Source: Syntrophomonadaceae bacterium
Lineage (GTDB): Bacteria; Bacillota; Syntrophomonadia; Syntrophomonadales; Syntrophomonadaceae
DNA length: 14,964 nt
Reading direction: 5' to 3'
NCBI GenBank assembly: GCA_028686565.1
Contig: JAQUBU010000030.1
Span: 1-14,964 of the forward strand
Of the stretch, positions 1-7,508 are shown one piece after another; position 1 is the first letter of the stretch, and the number at the start of each line of letters is the position of its first letter. The translations under genes were made by a program, and so were the position numbers. The notes beneath the pieces are model-generated. The model saw nothing but the letters and a program-made list of their open reading frames with translations, did not search any database and was not told where the DNA came from.

Positions 1-1569
1 GAATTGCAAGATGATGCTACTGCTATTTTCTTAATTGGAACCAACACCACCGAGAACCACCCGGTCATAGGCTACAAAATCAGGAAAAACGTGCGCGAGA
101 ACGGGGCCAAACTGATAGTGGCCGACCAGCGCGAGATAGAACTGGCGGAAATAGCCGATGTCTACATGCAATTTAGACCCGGTACAGACGTAGCTCTGCT
201 AAATGGAATGATGAACGTCATCATCAGCGAAGGACTGCTGGATAAGGACTTTGTTGCCAACCGTACTGAGGCCTATGAGGCATTTGCCCAGGTAGTCGAA
301 AAATATACTCCAGAATATGTAGAACCAATCACCGGAGTTCCGGCCGAGGATATCAGAAAAGCTGCCCGTATTTATGCGGAAGCTGAAAAAGGTTCGATCT
401 GCTATGCCATGGGGCTCACCCAGCACAGCACTGGAACCGACAATGTAAAATCCTGCTGCAACCTGGCATTGCTTACCGGCAACCTGGGTAAAGCAGGTAC
501 TGGGGTAAACCCGCTGCGCGGTCAGAATAACGTACAGGGTGCCTGTGATATGGGAGCTCTGCCCGTGGTGTTTACCGCCTATCAAGCAGTTACCGTTGAT
601 GCCAATCGTGAAAAATTCGAAAAAGCCTGGGGAGTACCGCTTTCCGGCAAGAATGGCTTGACTCTTACGGCTGCCATTAACAAAGCTCATCATGGCGAAC
701 TGAAGGGAATCATTGTAATTGGTGAGAATCCCATGGTCAGTGATCCTGACCTGGATCATGTGGAAGAAGCGCTCGACAAGCTGGATTTCTTGATGGTACA
801 GGATATATTCCTTACCGAAACCGCATTGAAGGCTGATGTAGTATTCCCGGGAGTCAGTTTCGCTGAAAAAGACGGAACCTTCTCCAATACCGAACGCAGG
901 GTGCAGCGAGTTCGCAAGGCCATAAGCAACCGGGGCGATGCCCGGCAGGATTGGGAGATTCTTGCCGAACTATCCACCCGGCTTGGTTATCCCATGAACT
1001 ACTCTGGCCCTGAAGAGATATTTGAAGAAATGAGAAGCGTTACCCCTTCATATGCCGGAATCACTTACGATCGCCTGGAAGGTAAGGGTCTGCATTGGCC
1101 ATGTCCGACCGAAGACCATGCTGGGACCCCGGTACTGCACAAAGAGAAATTCAATCGCGGTCTGGGCCTCTTCCATGCCATCGAATTCAAGGAGGCCGCT
1201 GAGCTTCCTGATGCCGAGTATCCTTTGATTCTGAGTACCGGACGCAGTCTTTTCCATTATCATACCGGTACTATGACCAGAAAAGCGGTGGCCCTGGATG
1301 CTCACCAACCATCTAATGAGATTCAGGTAAATCCTGCTACAGCTAAAAAACTGGGTATTGTGGATGGCGAAATGACCAGAGTTGTCACCCGCCGCGGCAG
1401 TATTGAATTAAAGGCTAAAATAACCGATATCCTAACTGAAAATGTTATTTTTACTTTCTTCCATTTCAGTGAGGCCGCAGCAAATCGCCTTACCAATGCT
1501 GAAGCACTTGACCCGGTAGCAGGCATACCCGAATACAAGGTATCCGCCGCCCGTTTGGAAAAAATCTAA
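1..1569 (+). CDS. fdhA: Formate dehydrogenase catalytic (alpha) subunit, soluble type, 5'-truncated by the window edge
   Basis: Molybdopterin oxidoreductase that interconverts formate and CO2 in the cytoplasm, normally with NAD(P)- or ferredoxin-linked partner subunits. The frame is open from base 1 (GAA TTG CAA), so the first codons seen are internal; the TTG at 4 is not a credible start. Visible family motifs, numbered from base 1: GTNTTENHP (13-21), MGLTQH (137-142) and NPLRGQNNVQGACDMG (from 170). The C-terminal molybdopterin dinucleotide-binding domain includes LSTGRSLFHYHTGTMTRK. There is no Tat signal in the visible part and the sequence is shorter between motifs than FdnG, which points to the soluble NAD-linked class. 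The N-terminal Fe-S domain and the Sec/Cys ligand of the metal lie upstream of the window. The gene stops with TAA and is followed by a strong hairpin, so it is the last gene of a plus-strand operon. Identification as formate dehydrogenase is strong; the electron partner is unknown here. Confidence 0.93.
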   Translation, partial: ELQDDATAIFLIGTNTTENHPVIGYKIRKNVRENGAKLIVADQREIELAEIADVYMQFRPGTDVALLNGMMNVIISEGLLDKDFVANRTEAYEAFAQVVEKYTPEYVEPITGVPAEDIRKAARIYAEAEKGSICYAMGLTQHSTGTDNVKSCCNLALLTGNLGKAGTGVNPLRGQNNVQGACDMGALPVVFTAYQAVTVDANREKFEKAWGVPLSGKNGLTLTAAINKAHHGELKGIIVIGENPMVSDPDLDHVEEALDKLDFLMVQDIFLTETALKADVVFPGVSFAEKDGTFSNTERRVQRVRKAISNRGDARQDWEILAELSTRLGYPMNYSGPEEIFEEMRSVTPSYAGITYDRLEGKGLHWPCPTEDHAGTPVLHKEKFNRGLGLFHAIEFKEAAELPDAEYPLILSTGRSLFHYHTGTMTRKAVALDAHQPSNEIQVNPATAKKLGIVDGEMTRVVTRRGSIELKAKITDILTENVIFTFFHFSEAAANRLTNAEALDPVAGIPEYKVSAARLEKI

Positions 1570-1600
1570 TATTAGTCAAGCAAACTAAATAGTAAACAAT

Positions 1601-1632
1601 AAAGCCCGGGCAGATTATGCTGCCCGGGCTTT
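1601..1632 (+). terminator. Terminator hairpin after fdhA
   Basis: A perfect 12-bp stem, AAAGCCCGGGCA pairing with TGCCCGGGCTTT, encloses the 8-nt loop GATTATGC. It begins 31 nt after the fdhA stop. The T tract after the stem is short (TTTAA), but the stem itself ends in A/T pairs, so it could terminate on either strand. Most likely it ends the fdh operon and insulates the citrate synthase gene. Confidence 0.8.
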
Positions 1633-1918
1633 AAACGCTAATTCTTAATTAAGCCTAATATTTATTACCTTTGGAGGATATTGGGGGAATGCAGCGAATT
1701 ACAAGATTAGAATAAGATAAAAGCTTATGATTTGATGTAGTGATGTAATAAGAAATATATTTTAAGGCTGGTAAACTGGAGATATTTCGAGGTCCCGGGA
1801 TAATCTCATTTTGAAGGTAGTAGATAGGGCAGCAATGGGTTATGATTATGTTGCCGATCCATCGAAACGGTAATAAAAATTGATTAAATACTTGCAGTAA
1901 TGAAAAGGAGAATGCCTA
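1633..1918 (+). other. Intergenic leader region of the citrate synthase gene
   Basis: This AT-rich stretch holds no convincing gene. It contains the promoter candidate at 1732-1761 and the ribosome binding site AAAGGAG (1904-1910). Two tiny open frames are visible. One is an 8-codon frame at ATG 1689, preceded at 10 nt by GGAGG (1674-1678). The other ends DRAAMGYDYVADPSKR-stop just before 1873 and has no clear binding site. Either could be a leader peptide or a relic of a deleted gene; nothing supports a choice. No riboswitch fold was recognised. Confidence 0.35.
1732..1761 (+). promoter_or_regulatory. Candidate promoter for citrate synthase
   Basis: TTGATG (1732-1737) and TATATT (1756-1761) are separated by 18 bp and resemble a vegetative -35/-10 pair (4/6 and 5/6 matches). 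The implied start near 1768 gives a leader of about 150 nt. In AT-rich DNA such pairs arise by chance, so support is modest. Confidence 0.35.
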
Positions 1919-3286
1919 ATGCAAACTATTCCTGCCAATGATTCTTATGAGAAACCGTTGCTTAGATTAGCTGCCATGGCTGAGCAAAGCAGTTTTATAG
2001 AAGAGGAATTATTTATAAAGTATAATGTAAAACGCGGGCTTCGTGACCTGGATGGGAGAGGAGTGCTGGTTGGTTTAACCGAGATTGGCGAAGTTCATTC
2101 TTATATCCTTGATGAAAATGAAATTGTACCTGTACCAGGCAGATTAATGTACCGGGGCATCGATATCAAAGATATTGTGGACGGTTTTCTTAATGATGAT
2201 CGCTTTGGTTTTGAAGAAACTTGTTATTTATTGCTCTTTGGAAGACTTCCTGACAATAATCAGCTAAATGATTTCGTGAAACTTCTTACAGATTATCAAA
2301 AACTTCCGGAGTATTTTGCTCGTGACATGATATTGAGGGCACCAAGCAAGAATATAATGAATCTTCTGGCAAGAAGTGTTCTGGCTTTATATAGTTTTGA
2401 TGAAGCTCCTGACAATACCTCGATACAAAATGTATTGAAACAGTGTTTGCGTTTAATTGCCTGGTTTCCCTCGCTGGCAGTTTATGCTTATCAGGCCTTT
2501 TCTCATTACTTTGATGATAATAGTCTGGTCTTACATAGTCCCCGATGTGATTTGAGTATTGCGGAAAACATTCTTCATATGCTGCGCCTGGACAGCAATT
2601 ATACCCGGCTTGAGGCAAAATTATTGGATCTTGCTCTGGTCTTGCATGCAGAACACGGAGGGGGCAATAACTCTTCATTTGTTACTCATGTAGTAACTTC
2701 TTCCGGGACTGATACTTACGGGGTAGTAGCGGCTGCCCTGGGTGCCCTCAAAGGGCCCCGGCATGGGGGAGCAAACCATAAGGTTGTACAAATGTTTGAA
2801 GATATGAAAAAGAGCATAAACGACTGGGAGGATGAAGAGGAAATAAAATCCTATTTAATGAAATTATTGAATTGTGAAGCCTTTGACAAAGCAGGTCTGA
2901 TCTATGGTATTGGACATGCTGTTTATTCTATATCAGATCCAAGAGCGGTACTTTTGAAGGAGCAGGCGGCTAAACTAGCTCTTGAGAAAGGAATGGAGGA
3001 TGAGTTTAAGCTTTATAGCAAAGTAGAGAGGCTTGCTCCTGAAGTTATTAAAAGTGAACGTAAAATATATAAAGGTGTCAGTGCCAATGTTGATTTTTAC
3101 TCAGGTCTCGTATACAGAATGCTGGATATTCCATGTGAATTATTCACTCCGCTTTTTGCAGTTGCCCGGATAGTAGGCTGGAGTGCCCACCGTATAGAAG
3201 AAATAGTAAATGACGGGAAAATTGTCCGGCCAGCTTATAAGAGTGTATCAAATCGGCAAAAGTATATTCCTATGAAGGGGCGTTGA
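1919..3286 (+). CDS. gltA: Citrate synthase (Si-type, citrate/2-methylcitrate synthase family)
   Basis: Condenses oxaloacetate with acetyl-CoA to citrate in the cytoplasm. In an anaerobe this most likely feeds 2-oxoglutarate and glutamate synthesis through a partial TCA pathway. All family landmarks of the 455-residue protein are present: LHAEHGGGN (H243, H246), GPRHGGANHK with catalytic H282, GIGHAVYS...DPRA with H333, and NVDFYSG with catalytic D392. These correspond to H274, H320 and D375 of the pig enzyme. The N-terminal part, including GRLMYRGIDI and EETCYLLLFGRLP, also fits. At 455 residues it is longer than the short bacterial forms (about 370) because of an N-terminal extension, as in many clostridial homologues. 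The ATG start is set by AAAGGAG (1904-1910), 8 nt upstream. It stands alone between two terminator/convergent regions. A 2-methylcitrate synthase is the main alternative, but no prp genes are nearby. Re-citrate synthase is excluded because that family is unrelated. Confidence 0.92.
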   Translation: MQTIPANDSYEKPLLRLAAMAEQSSFIEEELFIKYNVKRGLRDLDGRGVLVGLTEIGEVHSYILDENEIVPVPGRLMYRGIDIKDIVDGFLNDDRFGFEETCYLLLFGRLPDNNQLNDFVKLLTDYQKLPEYFARDMILRAPSKNIMNLLARSVLALYSFDEAPDNTSIQNVLKQCLRLIAWFPSLAVYAYQAFSHYFDDNSLVLHSPRCDLSIAENILHMLRLDSNYTRLEAKLLDLALVLHAEHGGGNNSSFVTHVVTSSGTDTYGVVAAALGALKGPRHGGANHKVVQMFEDMKKSINDWEDEEEIKSYLMKLLNCEAFDKAGLIYGIGHAVYSISDPRAVLLKEQAAKLALEKGMEDEFKLYSKVERLAPEVIKSERKIYKGVSANVDFYSGLVYRMLDIPCELFTPLFAVARIVGWSAHRIEEIVNDGKIVRPAYKSVSNRQKYIPMKGR

Positions 3287-3513
3287 GAAAGCTTTTGTTA
3301 TATCGGCCATAAACAGCCTAAATATTGATAATAACAGTATTCATCGGCAGTAGTCGGGGGCACAGATCCATGGTGGGGAAATGCGTTCTATAAACCGGTT
3401 TCTCCAGAAAAACAGGCATCAGGTATAAATCGCAGCTTATTTATCATTGGTATTGCGGCTTATTATACTCATCTCTCCAGCAGTACTACTAAAAAGAAGA
3501 AAAGAATAGTATC

Positions 3514-5181
3514 TTAGTTGGAACCCATGTCCATCAAAGCATCATCGTATTCTCCCAAATACCAATCTGAAGTAGCATCGGCTCCAATTACCGAACGTAT
3601 TATTAGTTTTGCTTGCGGATCTATTCTAGTTTGCAGTTCCTTTTCCACCTTGCTTACACTTTCTGGCCCGAATACATATGGAGTACGTATTTTGGTTACT
3701 ATCAAGAGAAAATCTTCTTCAGTACTGTAATTGAACTCCAGGAGGTTGACGGCAGGTTCAATGTTTTTTAATTCCTCCTTCAGGGTTTTCTCCAGCTCAT
3801 TATGAAAGATAAGTTCATCCTCACTGAGTTTTGGAGCTTCCTCATCATAGAGATAGCGGGTAGCATCAACATCCCTGGTAATTACAGAGCGGATGGTCAA
3901 GTGAATCGGCAGCTTTAAATTATTTACCAAATAGTATTCCAGATATGCAACCTGTTCAGGAGTTATGGCACTGGGTGTTCGGATTACTGCATTCAGATTG
4001 TTGATGCCGTTCTCAACCACATTTTGAATATCGGCCAGACTGCTTCCGGGATAGTTGGATAAGCCTTGTTTTAAGAGGTTGGATGTATTTGACAGGAATA
4101 AGTTCTGCTTATTCTGCTCAAACCGTCGTGCCTTTTCATCCTCGGTAATGAAAACATAGCCGCTGTTATCTGAATCGCGGGAAATCATGGATCGAATGAT
4201 TAGATGGATATCTTTGTCCACTTGGGCTTGAAGATTCTTTTCGATATGTGCTACCTTTTTTGAATCAATTTCCTGCGGTGTCAAAACCTCAGCCATAACC
4301 TGCAGCTTTTTACCTGAGTACTGATAGCGGATATCGGATACACTAGCACCTGTATAGGCAGCTACCTGTTCCGTAATGGTTTTTTTGAGGGATTCTGACA
4401 AGGCACGATTAGCTGCAATTTGCTGCAGACTTTTGGTCATGAAGATGGCTACAAAAATCAGGATAGAGATACTTAACCAGAAGCGTCGAAAGAAAGCTCT
4501 AAAAGAAGCTATATCCTTATTGGGCAGTTCAACCAGGCGATAAAGCCAATATATCACTGCTGCAGCCAGCTCAATGGCAATTAAATTAACAAAAAAGAGC
4601 AGAAATGCTCCTCCGGCCATGCTCCACTCTTGCAGTGCCAAACATATACCACAGGCTGCCAATGGAGGAACCAGGGCAGTAGCTATGGCCACTCCCGGTA
4701 AAGCTGAACCGATTTTCTCATCCACTAGAGCATAGGCGCCAGCAAAACCGGAGAATAGAGCAATAATAATATCATAAATATTGGGTTGCGTGCGGGATAG
4801 AATTTCGGGGGTTAAACCCAGCCGTATAGGGATTAAGCCGATAAGCACCGCTATAGATATTGCCATAATTATACCGATAAGTTCAGAAAAAATTGCGGTC
4901 TTGGTTAATCTCGTATCACCATTGGACACTCCGAGGCCTATGCCAAAGATTGGTCCCATTAGCGGGGCGACCAGCATGGCACCAATCACTACAGCGGTAC
5001 TGCCAGCCAAAAGTCCAAAAGATGCAATTATAGTAGATAGTACCACCAATAAATAGAAGGAAAAAGTCGGTTGCGACAACTCACATATGGTCCTGTAAAT
5101 ACGAGCTTTATTTTCCTTGTCTATTTTAACTGTTCGATGGGGTCTGAATTTGAGAAGTTTTGCCAATATATGATCTGTCAA
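3514..5181 (-). CDS. DUF389 (TIGR00341-like) integral membrane protein with three C-terminal repeats
   Basis: This 555-residue membrane protein has unknown biochemical function. The DUF389 core is clear: a cytoplasmic N-terminus (1-40), then about six hydrophobic helices between 40 and 250. The characteristic stretches are GLLAGSTAVVIGAMLVAPLMGP (57-77) and AGAYALVDEK...LPGVAIATALVPPLA (147-175). After the last helix (about 234-249) comes a soluble tail of 300 residues made of three diverged repeats. Each ends in a version of LIIRS-x-I-x-x-D followed by an aromatic strand (IRS at 329, 430 and 528, spacing 101 and 98). The start is a TTG with GGAAGGG about 10 nt upstream. No ATG or GTG is available in frame before the upstream stop. 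The permease lies 141 nt upstream on the same strand. The DUF389 assignment is firm; a transport or sensing role would be speculation. Confidence 0.85.
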   Translation of the reverse strand: MTDHILAKLLKFRPHRTVKIDKENKARIYRTICELSQPTFSFYLLVVLSTIIASFGLLAGSTAVVIGAMLVAPLMGPIFGIGLGVSNGDTRLTKTAIFSELIGIIMAISIAVLIGLIPIRLGLTPEILSRTQPNIYDIIIALFSGFAGAYALVDEKIGSALPGVAIATALVPPLAACGICLALQEWSMAGGAFLLFFVNLIAIELAAAVIYWLYRLVELPNKDIASFRAFFRRFWLSISILIFVAIFMTKSLQQIAANRALSESLKKTITEQVAAYTGASVSDIRYQYSGKKLQVMAEVLTPQEIDSKKVAHIEKNLQAQVDKDIHLIIRSMISRDSDNSGYVFITEDEKARRFEQNKQNLFLSNTSNLLKQGLSNYPGSSLADIQNVVENGINNLNAVIRTPSAITPEQVAYLEYYLVNNLKLPIHLTIRSVITRDVDATRYLYDEEAPKLSEDELIFHNELEKTLKEELKNIEPAVNLLEFNYSTEEDFLLIVTKIRTPYVFGPESVSKVEKELQTRIDPQAKLIIRSVIGADATSDWYLGEYDDALMDMGSN

Positions 5182-5236
5182 AAGAATCTTACCCTTCCAG
5201 CCTGATTTAAAATGAATTCTCCATTAATGCAAAATA

Positions 5237-5252
5237 TCCTGCAATTGCAGGA
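5237..5252 (-). terminator. 16-bp palindrome between permease and DUF389 gene (weak terminator or operator)
   Basis: TCCTGCAATTGCAGGA is a perfect palindrome: a 6-bp stem with an AATT loop if transcribed. On the minus strand it is followed by TATTTTGC, so it could be a weak intrinsic terminator for the permease. It also lies 55 nt upstream of the DUF389 TTG start, where a dimeric repressor could bind. The sequence alone does not decide between these. Confidence 0.4.
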
Positions 5253-5322
5253 ATTATCTGTTATTTTGTAAATGGAAACCAGCCTTGCGATATGTTTTAA
5301 CAGATGCTGTAATAATTGAATC

Positions 5323-6432
5323 TCAACTAAAAAAGATAGTATACAGAATAGCCAGACCATAGAAAGCCAGTGCGAACCAGGCACCAATGCGACCCAGAGG
5401 AAGCTTGAATTGGTAGCGCTTGTCGGTAATTATTAAAGCGGGGATAAAGCCGATATATATAGCAGAACCAATGCCGCCAGCATAATTAAGCACCTTGACA
5501 AAGGCATTACCCGGATTCCCGCTAAGAAACAGGTCTATTAACAGTACAGGGAGGATAATTATAGCCAGACTAGGATAGGCATTGAGTTTGAATTGTCTGG
5601 CTAAAGCCAGACGTAAGGATATAGCTAAACCAAAAAAAGATGTGATAACAGCCAGGATGGAAAAAACCTGACCTGTTATAGCAATGCTGGGACTTAAATG
5701 TTTTCCCAATCCCAGTGTTCCTACGCTGCTAATATCCGAACCCATAACCCCTATACTTACCGCAAAAAACAGCAGATATAGTAATCCTACTGCTAATATA
5801 GACCATCCTAATACCTTGAGACCATCATTCCTTTTAATGCCCATATAATAGATAACACTGGGTATTACTAAATGGCCGGAAAAGGCAAAAATAACCATTC
5901 CCAAAGCATTGAATAGTTGGGAGGGGTAGGAAACCAATAAATTGTTGAAATTAAGCTGAGGGATAGAACGGAAAACTACCCAGAGCAGAAGCAAGAGTAG
6001 CAGCAGGGTGATAGTGGCATCAATTTTATTGCTTTCGCTTAAATTGAGGTTAAGAAGTGCAATAATAAAGATGATAAATATTACTACACCGGCCCAAGGC
6101 GGAAGATGGAAGAGGGTAAAGGCTATCTCGCCAACCGCCAGGGGGTAGGCGATTAATGCCCCATAGGTTGCCAGGAGAATGGCCCCCAGGTAAAGAAATG
6201 AAAACTTCGGTCCCAGGTAACGCGCTACAATGCTATGTAAGGGCAGTTCTTCATCCTGTTCATACACCAGTATGCCAATCTGTAATGCAGAGAGATAGGC
6301 GAAAAAGCCGCCCAGCAATAACAACAAGGTGCCCAGGAAAAAGCCGCCCTGTGCCAGGGCAAAAGGTAGTCCCAGGATGCCTGCACCGACGATGGTGCCG
6401 GCAAATAAAAGCCCTCCGATTAGCCGCTTTAT
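5323..6432 (-). CDS. Amino-acid permease (AAAP / aromatic amino-acid transporter type), non-standard start codon
   Basis: A polytopic inner-membrane protein of about 369 residues with roughly 10-11 hydrophobic segments, probably an ion-coupled amino-acid importer. The family signature is in the first helix: the frame reads KRLIGGLLFAGTIVGAGILG followed by LPFALAQGG. The central FAFSGHLVIPSVIYY also fits the AAAP/Trp-Tyr permease group. The first ordinary start codon in frame is TTG at 6327, which would delete this conserved first helix. Upstream of it the frame is open to a TGA at 6441-6439. AAAGGGGT (6441-6448) is a good binding site; the codon at the right distance (9 nt from GGGG) is ATA at 6432, and ATT at 6438 is closer. 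I chose ATA. Either a rare ATA/ATT start is used, or an ATG has mutated, or there is a base error. The substrate cannot be told from the sequence. It is separated from fdhE by a terminator, so it is not part of that operon. Confidence 0.8.
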   Translation of the reverse strand: MKRLIGGLLFAGTIVGAGILGLPFALAQGGFFLGTLLLLLGGFFAYLSALQIGILVYEQDEELPLHSIVARYLGPKFSFLYLGAILLATYGALIAYPLAVGEIAFTLFHLPPWAGVVIFIIFIIALLNLNLSESNKIDATITLLLLLLLLWVVFRSIPQLNFNNLLVSYPSQLFNALGMVIFAFSGHLVIPSVIYYMGIKRNDGLKVLGWSILAVGLLYLLFFAVSIGVMGSDISSVGTLGLGKHLSPSIAITGQVFSILAVITSFFGLAISLRLALARQFKLNAYPSLAIIILPVLLIDLFLSGNPGNAFVKVLNYAGGIGSAIYIGFIPALIITDKRYQFKLPLGRIGAWFALAFYGLAILYTIFFS

Positions 6433-6514
6433 CTTAATTCACCCCTTTTGATTATCCTCTTATAGATTATTTGTCATATGGTCTTTTTCTATTAGTGTGT
6501 ATCATGATGAAAAT

Positions 6515-6554
6515 AATAAAAAACAAAACCGGGAGAGGCATTAACTTCTCCCGG
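6515..6554 (-). terminator. Intrinsic terminator after fdhE
   Basis: Read on the minus strand, CCGGGAGA and TCTCCCGG form a perfect 8-bp GC-rich stem (6547-6554 with 6529-6536). A T-rich tract follows (TTTTGTTTTTTATT, 6515-6528). It lies 20 nt after the fdhE stop and has the classic rho-independent form, ending the formate dehydrogenase cluster. Confidence 0.88.
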
Positions 6555-6573
6555 CGATAAACCAGTGAATAAA

Positions 6574-7401
6574 TTATTGTTCGTGATTGGTAAAACCTTT
6601 TTCTTTGGCTAACAGGTCAAGGTAAATGGTCTCGATATTGGCGATAAAAAGATCAGTGGTTTCTCCCCCTGGCCGCTCGTCATAGGTTTTTAAATAACCC
6701 TTGCATTTATCACACACATAAAGACGATAAGCATCATCGCTTTCAACACTCATGAAAGTAATATCTCCGGGTCTGTCATGACCGCAGTGGATACAAAATA
6801 TATAGCGAACCTTCCACTCTGAGAAACAGCGGTCACAGAACATAAAACGCTGGCCGGTTTCAGTTCGCAGCCGGCTGAAATGCGATTTACTGCCACATAC
6901 AGGGCAAGTAGCGGGAAAATCCCAGTAGAAAACATCGCTTATTAATTCTTTTGTATAGGGTTCAGCAAATATGCGCAGAAGGGGTCTCATAGCATGGTCA
7001 ATTACGAAGAAGAATAATTCAGCAGGCAAGTTGTTGCTGATGGCTATTTCTTCAATAATGCTATATTTCATCTGCAAAAATGATCGAATAATTTCATCGT
7101 AATCCAGCTTATCAGTCTGCTGGGAAATCTGTTCCAGCTTATCCTCTATTTCGAGGCGGGCAGACTTAAGAAAGAAGATCAGACGTACCAATACATCCTT
7201 AAAGACAGCGGGTTCAATATGAGGGTTCAGCTGCATGATAAAGGGCTTCTTTTCATTGTTTAATGCTTTAAGAATATCCTTTTTATCTGGCGTGTATACT
7301 TTTTTGAGTTTAATCATTTCTTCGTTTTGCCAGCTCTCCAGGTTCTTGAAAAAGTTGAGATAACCTGCCGGCAATTCAACCGGTATTTTATGTTCCAACA
7401 A
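6574..7401 (-). CDS. fdhE: Formate dehydrogenase accessory protein FdhE
   Basis: Cytoplasmic zinc/iron-binding chaperone needed for activity of the membrane formate dehydrogenase. In E. coli, FdhE binds the catalytic subunit before Tat export and coordinates iron through rubredoxin-like CxxC motifs. Numbered from the GTG at 7410, the protein has an alpha-helical N-terminal half and four CxxC pairs: C169/C172 (CPVCG), C192/C195 (CDRC), C206/C209 (CIHCG) and C233/C236 (CDKCKGYLKT). The last motif is highly characteristic of the family. A GTG at 7410 gives 278 residues, but that GTG sits inside GAGGTGAT, an eight-base match to the ribosomal anti-Shine-Dalgarno sequence. The TTG at 7401 (or 7398) is therefore the more likely start, giving 275 residues. 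It follows fdnI by 98 nt, with a hairpin between, so its level may be set separately from the enzyme subunits. Confidence 0.9.
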   Translation of the reverse strand: MLEHKIPVELPAGYLNFFKNLESWQNEEMIKLKKVYTPDKKDILKALNNEKKPFIMQLNPHIEPAVFKDVLVRLIFFLKSARLEIEDKLEQISQQTDKLDYDEIIRSFLQMKYSIIEEIAISNNLPAELFFFVIDHAMRPLLRIFAEPYTKELISDVFYWDFPATCPVCGSKSHFSRLRTETGQRFMFCDRCFSEWKVRYIFCIHCGHDRPGDITFMSVESDDAYRLYVCDKCKGYLKTYDERPGGETTDLFIANIETIYLDLLAKEKGFTNHEQ

Positions 7402-7405
7402 TTGT

Positions 7406-7413
7406 ATCACCTC
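7406..7413 (-). promoter_or_regulatory. Ribosome binding site that decides the fdhE start
   Basis: GAGGTGAT (minus strand) matches the consensus AAGGAGGTGATC over eight bases. Its GTG is the first possible fdhE start codon. A ribosome cannot use the same bases for pairing and for initiation, so the start is shifted to the TTG 4 nt after this element (8 nt from GAGG). Confidence 0.6.
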
Positions 7414-7461
7414 ATGTAGTCATTTTTAACAGTATGCCCTAAAAATAATGGCAAGTAAAGA

Positions 7462-7488
7462 AAAGAGGGGACATAAGGTCCCCTCTTT
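7462..7488 (-). terminator. Hairpin terminator/attenuator between fdnI and fdhE
   Basis: An 11-bp perfect stem (AAAGAGGGGAC with GTCCCCTCTTT) has a 5-nt loop. On the minus strand it lies 20 nt after the fdnI stop and is followed by a T-rich run (TTCTTTACTTGCC). On the plus strand it is also followed by T-rich sequence. It probably ends most fdnGHI transcripts, with read-through or a weak internal promoter (TTGCCA near 7446-7451) supplying fdhE. It may also protect the 3' end of the fdnGHI message. Confidence 0.75.
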
Positions 7489-7508
7489 ATAATTTGTTTT
7501 AGATGTTA

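Noticed and set aside
199..759. 186-codon open frame on the minus strand opposite fdhA
   Set aside because: It overlaps conserved formate dehydrogenase motifs on the plus strand, and its own protein shows no domain pattern or plausible start signal.
3287..3513. Terminator or small gene in the convergent gap between citrate synthase and the DUF389 gene
   Set aside because: Only a short AAACCGGTTT palindrome and weak 5-bp pairings are visible; there is no stem with a T tract and no supported frame.
5178..5387. 69-codon minus-strand frame spanning the permease end and the DUF389 start
   Set aside because: It overlaps the permease end in another frame, has no binding site, and its residues show no family features.
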